Source of the DNA: DASRBN01 sp035294305
GTDB lineage: Bacteria > Chloroflexota > Ktedonobacteria > Ktedonobacterales > Ktedonobacteraceae
Reading direction: 5' to 3'
Assembly: GCA_035294305.1 (NCBI GenBank)
Contig: DATGLD010000051.1
Coordinates: 186,001 to 250,000 of the forward strand
DNA: 64,000 nucleotides
The position numbers and the translations under genes are program-made. Below are positions 59,995-64,000 of the stretch, piece after piece; positions within the stretch are counted from its first letter, which is position 1, and each line of letters begins with the position of its first letter. The notes below the pieces were generated by a model. The model was not told where the DNA came from. It made no database searches and saw only the letters and a program-made list of their open reading frames with translations.

Positions 59995-60543
59995 CTAGTC
60001 CTGCCCCTTATCGTCCCGTTGAGCAATATCAAAAGTAATATAGGTGACAGTATCCCAGGCGTTGTGGATGCCGATGAACAGCAGCAGAACCGTTGCCCCA
60101 CCGATGACGAACATCGTGGGTACTGGCTCATGGGGGAGTACAGCCGCCGCGACGAAGAGCGCGGCATACGCGGTAAACGGGCCTATGATATGCCCGAGCC
60201 AGTCTTCCAGCACCGGCTTATAGTCAGTCTGCCGCAGCGTCCGCCGTAAAACAATCAACACGTATGCCACTCCACACACACCCAGAAGGCCGAGCAAAAG
60301 GCTGGCATTCCAGAGCGCCGGCCATGGCGCGCTGAGAACGGCGGTGATGAAGAGCGCGGCGCAAAAATGCACTACATTCGGCGTGCCGTAGGCCGCAACC
60401 GCCCCGCCCGACCTGCGCGCCCTTGTTCCCGCGATCAATGTAATCACCACGAACATCAATCCCGTCAGAGCCGCTGCTGCGGAGCCAATGATGACGTAAA
60501 AATTTTGCCACGAATCTAGCGGGGCCACCAGTGCCTCTTGCAC
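59995..60543 (-). CDS. Five-helix membrane protein of unknown function
   Basis: 182 residues from a GTG at 60543 with an excellent GGAGGAAT site. About five hydrophobic helices; the first contains YVIIGSAAAALTGLMFVVIT. No family was recognised. It ends ten bases from the stop of the convergent response regulator gene. Confidence 0.65.
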   Translation of the reverse strand: MQEALVAPLDSWQNFYVIIGSAAAALTGLMFVVITLIAGTRARRSGGAVAAYGTPNVVHFCAALFITAVLSAPWPALWNASLLLGLLGVCGVAYVLIVLRRTLRQTDYKPVLEDWLGHIIGPFTAYAALFVAAAVLPHEPVPTMFVIGGATVLLLFIGIHNAWDTVTYITFDIAQRDDKGQD

Positions 60544-60632
60544 GATGTATTCCTCCTTCAGAGCGATTTCTCTACGTTTTGCTTATTATTCTATGCCGAA
60601 AGCATGCGCTCCGACATCAATGTCCCTATCCC

Positions 60633-61202
60633 TCACTGCTCTTTCGGCACACGCCAGTAGACCCCTTTCTCACGCGCCAGCAGTCCGGCCCCTACCAGCT
60701 CGCGCCGCCAGTAGGCCCAGTCGGGGTGATGGCGCTTGATGATTTCATTGACCTCGGATTCCTGGTAGCGCGTCCCATACTCAAAGCGGTTCGCGAACCA
60801 CTTGAGAACAACGGCCCGTTTCTTCGTATTCATGGGAACGGCTTTCAGGCGTGGTCCGTCGAACAGGTCACGAATGACTCGCCTCTCCCATTCATCGCCC
60901 TCGATATCATCAACCAGGGATGCCATTCTCTCCGGGCTGAGCAGCAGTTTGCTGGTTTCGCGCAACGCAGCGGTGTTGAGGCGGTAGAAATGGGTATTCC
61001 CCTCGGCCTGCATCTCTACCAGCCCCAGGGCCTTCAGCTTCGCCAGGTGATGCGAGATGGTGGGAGGTTTTAAATTCAGCAGTGTGGCCAGTTCGTCGAC
61101 ACTGTATTCCTGGTTGGCCAGCAGACCCAGCAGTTTAAGCCGATTCTCGTCTGCCAGCCCCTTGAAGATTTCAAGCATCTTCTCAAATTCTTCCTGTTCC
61201 AT
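60633..61202 (-). CDS. ArsR-type HTH regulator with DUF2087 domain
   Basis: 189 residues from the ATG at 61202 with GAGGTGAG upstream. The winged helix (about 10-75: LADENRLKLLGLLANQEYSV, KPPTISHHLAKLKALGLV) is ArsR-like without the metal-binding Cys. The C-terminal 85 residues are a DUF2087 domain (KKRAVVLKWFANRFEYGTRY, EVNEIIKRHHPDWAYWRREL). A separate DUF2087 protein is encoded 107 bases upstream on the same strand. Confidence 0.85.
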   Translation of the reverse strand: MEQEEFEKMLEIFKGLADENRLKLLGLLANQEYSVDELATLLNLKPPTISHHLAKLKALGLVEMQAEGNTHFYRLNTAALRETSKLLLSPERMASLVDDIEGDEWERRVIRDLFDGPRLKAVPMNTKKRAVVLKWFANRFEYGTRYQESEVNEIIKRHHPDWAYWRRELVGAGLLAREKGVYWRVPKEQ

Positions 61203-61308
61203 TCTCACCTCACTTTAGCAAGCGCCTTCTGAGAGGAAATGGTTGTTGTACTGTTCCGGTTTCCTGCATAGATATTCTCCTTGACTTGCACACTGGAAAA
61301 TTATCAGC

Positions 61309-61659
61309 TTAGGAAGGGATAACCCTCCAGAAGATATCGTGGTCGCGCCGCAGATAACCACGACCGACCAGGTCTTTTTTGAAAAAGGCATAGTCGTGGT
61401 AATGGCGCCGGATAATCGCGTTGACTTCTGTTTCCTGATAGCATACGCCGACCTCGAAAAGGTGCGCGAACCATCTGACAATGATTTCGAGGTTTTTCCG
61501 GCCCGCCGGTATCGTGATCAGGCGCGTACCGGCAAAATAACGCCGGATGATTTCTTGCTCCCTTGCTTCAAAGATGCTCTCGTCAACAACAAATTCATCC
61601 GTCAGAACTTTGACAGTTTGCTGTAAAAAAAGGTGTCCTGCTGCCTGAATGTGCTGCAT
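61309..61659 (-). CDS. DUF2087 protein without a DNA-binding domain
   Basis: 116 residues from the ATG at 61659 with AGGAAAG upstream; ATG codons at 61683 and 61698 are in frame. The C-terminal 80 residues (LEIIVRWFAHLFEVGVCY, EVNAIIRRHYHDYAFFKKDL) align with the DUF2087 end of the neighbouring ArsR-type protein. The N-terminal 35 residues are not a recognisable HTH, so it may be a split or regulatory partner. Confidence 0.75.
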   Translation of the reverse strand: MQHIQAAGHLFLQQTVKVLTDEFVVDESIFEAREQEIIRRYFAGTRLITIPAGRKNLEIIVRWFAHLFEVGVCYQETEVNAIIRRHYHDYAFFKKDLVGRGYLRRDHDIFWRVIPS

Positions 61660-61765
61660 TTCTTTCCTGTCAGGTGAAAACATAGCTTTATCTAACAAGC
61701 AATTTCAACGTTCATCTAATTTAGTTGTAACACAACAGGAAAGAAATTACAAGAGAGAAGACCTG

Positions 61766-61913
61766 GTGATTACCTATAAGTCAGCCAGAGATTCTTCGCT
61801 GTGCTCAGAATGACACGGCGGGCCGTGTCATTCTGAGCACAGCGAAGAATCTCTGGCGTGGAACCGTTCAATATGCCCAACTCGCATTCCTCCGACATTT
61901 ATGGGTAATCACC
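61766..61913. repeat. Small terminal-inverted-repeat element, copy B (148 bp)
   Basis: The ends GGTGATTACCTATAAGT (61766-61782) and, on the other strand, GGTGATTACCCATAAAT (61913-61897) agree in 15 of 17 bases and match copy A at 41717-41806. It encloses the perfect palindrome at 61787-61856. No coding capacity, so movement would need a transposase from elsewhere. Confidence 0.65.
61787..61856. repeat. Perfect 34-bp palindrome with a two-base centre
   Basis: 61787-61820 is the exact reverse complement of 61823-61856. Each arm contains the TCATTCTGAGC / AAGAATCTC repeat seen in degenerate form at 1363-1389. Confidence 0.85.
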
Positions 61914-62034
61914 GGAGAAGACGAGATTAACCCGATAGAATCCTTCTTTCCCTCCACCAGTTCTCCTTTGATTACTGGGGCTTCTTCACCTGGCCCGCTC
62001 GATCAAAGCAATTTCCAGGAGGGCCAGGGTGCCA

Positions 62035-62301
62035 CTAAAACACAACTTTGCGCATGGCATTCAATTTGCGGGCGTATATCTTCTCGCCCTCGGAGGCCGA
62101 AGGATTATCGGGCACATACGGCCAGGCCCCGGCAAAACTTTGATATGTCACACGTCCCAGAATCAGCGTATCCGCCGCGCTCATCAGGTCGTCCTCATAT
62201 TTTCCCATCTCCTCTTCGACCCTCACCCAATCCATTTCGCCGTTTGGTCCTGCGATGAAGCCATCAAGCGTGACCCACGTTGTTATAATGATTTTTCTCA
62301 T
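62035..62301 (-). pseudogene. Dihydrofolate-reductase-like (RibD C-domain) gene, 3' end lost
   Basis: 88 residues from the ATG at 62301 with GAGG upstream. It starts normally for the family (IIITTWVTLDGFIAGPNGEMDW) and continues through LILGRVTYQSFAGAWP to MRKVVF, then stops. Family members run about 180 residues. Shifting the frame by one base after the final TTT recovers only about 17 more residues (FSGTLALLEIA) before a stop. This looks like a frameshift plus truncation. Confidence 0.7.
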
Positions 62302-62324
62302 ACATCCTCTTTTCAAACAGGATA

Positions 62325-62735
62325 TCAACTTCTAAGATTGGGTGGGAATTCCTGCAGGAGCCACATATTACCGTCGGGATCGCTGAATCCGGCGTACTTA
62401 ACTCCCTGGATGTCCCAGATCTCGGCTACTTCAAGCCCCCGTTGAACCAACGCGGCGCGGGACTTTTCTATATCCGCTACAACCAGGTGCAGGCCTTTGA
62501 CCGATCCAGGCTGCATGTCGGTGATTTCGCCCATGCCGGTTCCGAAGACAATCGAGCAGGCCGACCCGGGCGGCGTGAGCTGGACAACTCGCATCGCGTC
62601 GTTAAGACGCACATCAACCTCCAGTATAAACCCGGCTTTTTCAACGTAGAAAGCCTTAGCGCGATCAACATCGGACACCGGTACCGGCACCAGTTCAAGT
62701 TTCATATTGGGTACTGCCATATTGCTCTCTGTCAT
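62325..62735 (-). CDS. VOC-family protein
   Basis: 136 residues from the ATG at 62735 with AAAGGAG upstream. Two halves of the VOC fold are seen: LVPVPVSDVDRAKAFYVEKAGF near the start and GVKYAGFSDPDGNMWLLQE near the end. This is the glyoxalase/antibiotic-resistance-like subgroup often found beside dihydrofolate-reductase-like genes. It lies between the two incomplete reductase-like genes. Confidence 0.85.
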   Translation of the reverse strand: MTESNMAVPNMKLELVPVPVSDVDRAKAFYVEKAGFILEVDVRLNDAMRVVQLTPPGSACSIVFGTGMGEITDMQPGSVKGLHLVVADIEKSRAALVQRGLEVAEIWDIQGVKYAGFSDPDGNMWLLQEFPPNLRS

Positions 62736-62773
62736 CGTGATTGCTCCTTTCCATAGTCCCAAAACGTCAGGGC

Positions 62774-63250
62774 CTACGCTACCGGTTCGTAGTAAAGAAG
62801 AACGTTTCCTGACTGGAATTGCTGTGTTCTGAGCAAATTCAGCTTCAATCTCTCATGCAGGCCCTTGAACAAGGATTTGCCGCTGCCCAGGACGACGGGA
62901 TTCACCATGATGCGCAGTTCGTCGAGCAAACCCATTTCTAGCAGGCTTACTGCCAGGTCGGAACTGCCGAAGACAGCGATGTCTTTGCCGGGTTGCTGCT
63001 TCAATTGGGCGATTTCTTCGGCGACATGCTCTTTCACCAGCCGCGTATTCTGCCAGTTGGCCTTCTCAAGCGTTCTGGAGACCACAATTTTGGGCATCGT
63101 ATTCATCTTTTCGGCAACGATTGGATCGTCCTCTCTCGCGAAATCGGTGGGCCAGAAACTCGCCATGACCTCATATGTCACGCGGCCAAACAACAGCATA
63201 CCGATATCGTTGAGCTGGTTGATGGCGAAGTCGTTGAACTCTTCGTTCAC
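62774..63250 (-). CDS. Dihydrofolate-reductase-like (RibD C-domain) protein, N-terminus missing
   Basis: 158 residues from a GTG at 63250 with no good ribosome-binding site. LLFGRVTYEVMASFWP, MPKIVVSRTLEKANW and IAVFGSSDLAVSLLEMGLLDEL match the RibD C-domain family. The first strand and its SLDG motif, about 25 residues, are absent, and the upstream frame does not encode it. The gene may be inactive or start-truncated. Confidence 0.65.
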   Translation of the reverse strand: MNEEFNDFAINQLNDIGMLLFGRVTYEVMASFWPTDFAREDDPIVAEKMNTMPKIVVSRTLEKANWQNTRLVKEHVAEEIAQLKQQPGKDIAVFGSSDLAVSLLEMGLLDELRIMVNPVVLGSGKSLFKGLHERLKLNLLRTQQFQSGNVLLYYEPVA

Positions 63251-63417
63251 GTTATGCCATAACCTCGTCCCATACGCTACACTATAGAAGCAAACGCCAG
63301 AGAAACAGGAGATCGTGTATTCGTTCTCTCATTTCAGCGCCACTGAAGCATCCGGGCGCTGCTCGTGCTCTCTGACGCGAAGATGCAAAACGCGGATTGT
63401 GCGCAAGGAGGCTCCAG

Positions 63418-64000
63418 GTGAAACAACAGAGCATCGGTTTCCTCGCGTGGTTATAGCGCTTGTTGACCTTCATCTGGGTCGTGCTCATCTTTGGGGCAGC
63501 AGCCGGAGTGCTGGGCAATATTGTCTATGCCTCTCTGACAACACCAAATTTCAGCTTGAACGATCTGGGTCACCTCGCCTTGATCTCCTGGTTCACCGCC
63601 CATCTTCTCCTGGTTATACTGATCTTGCTTGCATTCATTGCACTCAATATCATTGCCTACAGTGCTCATCACCACCGGCAACACCTGGAAAAACAACAAC
63701 AACTGGTCAAAGAGAACGCGCTTGTCGATATTGCCAGGGGCATTACAGATATCGGACAGGGTGTACGTGAAGCTCTTGAGAAAAAGGACACATCTCCTGC
63801 ACCAATTCTACCTACCCCTTCCACTACACCGGCTAACCAGGACATTGTAGCAGAAGGGCAGGTCTTCACCATTCCCTATCGCCGCAACCCTTTCTTCACC
63901 GGTCGCGAACAATTGCTTGCCGATCTACACACCCATTTCACCCGGGCGGCTGCCGCCGCCATCACCCAACCGCAGACCATCACCGGCCTGGGCGGTATCG
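63418..64000 (+). CDS. Membrane-anchored NB-ARC-type protein, amber codon near start, 3' end outside window
   Basis: A GTG at 63418 with an excellent AAGGAGG site six bases upstream starts a frame that meets TAG at 63454-63456 after 12 codons. The same frame then stays open to the end of the window (about 181 codons). It encodes two membrane helices (about 63469-63530 and 63590-63660), a charged linker and FFTGREQLLADLHTHF. It ends in ITGLGGIG, the start of an NB-ARC P-loop. Without readthrough, translation would need a downstream TTG or GTG with no clear site. The full protein probably continues with ATPase and TPR repeats. Confidence 0.7.

Larger units (their letters stand above)
61660..62034. 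other. Intergenic region carrying an inverted-repeat element
   Basis: 375 bases; the element at 61766-61913 fills the middle. The rest shows no gene except the frame-shifted remains of the dihydrofolate-reductase-like gene near 61985-62034. Confidence 0.5.

Overview
The window looks like chromosome from a soil-type Chloroflexota bacterium, most like the Ktedonobacteria. The reasons are moderately high GC, secreted propeller proteins with WNGTQW or LWFTE repeats, a sedolisin-type S53 peptidase, LuxR- and NB-ARC-type ATPase regulators, CCA-encoding tRNAs and many small dispersed palindromes. This placement is inference from gene content; no marker gene was compared. Layout. 1-6.5 kb: end of a streptogramin-lyase-like propeller, a small membrane transporter, a closed seven-repeat secreted propeller, a VOC protein and an ECF sigma factor with its membrane partner. 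6.6-10.8 kb: a TetR repressor and drug-efflux pump sharing one palindromic operator, then a CocE-type hydrolase. 10.9-13.8 kb: two cupredoxins, a CoaX-type pantothenate kinase with altered active-site motifs, and a membrane protein. 14-17.6 kb: a 1214-residue protein joining an ImmA/IrrE metallopeptidase, a UvrD-type helicase and an Fe-S nuclease-like tail. 17.6-27 kb: small unknowns, a 972-residue LuxR regulator, and a leftward run coiled-coil protein - DUF2851 - rluB-type - cmk - plsC. 27.4-32.8 kb: two secreted unknowns, NUDIX, response regulator, radical SAM and SorC regulator. 33.0-37.3 kb: a compact integrative element (PIN toxin pair, Rep-like protein, excisionase, tyrosine integrase) against tRNA-Phe. 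37.6-43.3 kb: LysM-CHAP hydrolase, TMEM175-type channel, polyphosphate kinase, S53 peptidase. 43.9-49.9 kb: tRNA-Leu, tRNA-Gly, then tig-clpX-lon without clpP. 50-57.5 kb: GNAT - two FemAB-like transferases - TM2 protein, a tungstate/molybdate-type importer lacking an ATPase gene, and parAB. 57.6-64 kb: DinB, HD hydrolase, NarL-type regulator, an ArsR-DUF2087 pair, two incomplete dihydrofolate-reductase-like genes around a VOC gene, and the start of a membrane-anchored NB-ARC protein interrupted by an in-frame amber codon. How the genes work together: tig-clpX-lon handle nascent-chain folding and proteolysis; cmk, plsC and the RluB-type enzyme supply nucleotides, phospholipid and rRNA modification; the GNAT-FemAB-TM2 run looks like cell-envelope building; parAB drive chromosome partition. 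The most unusual items are the metallopeptidase-helicase fusion, the small integrative element, two related terminal-inverted-repeat elements at 41.7 and 61.8 kb, and the interrupted NB-ARC gene at the right edge.
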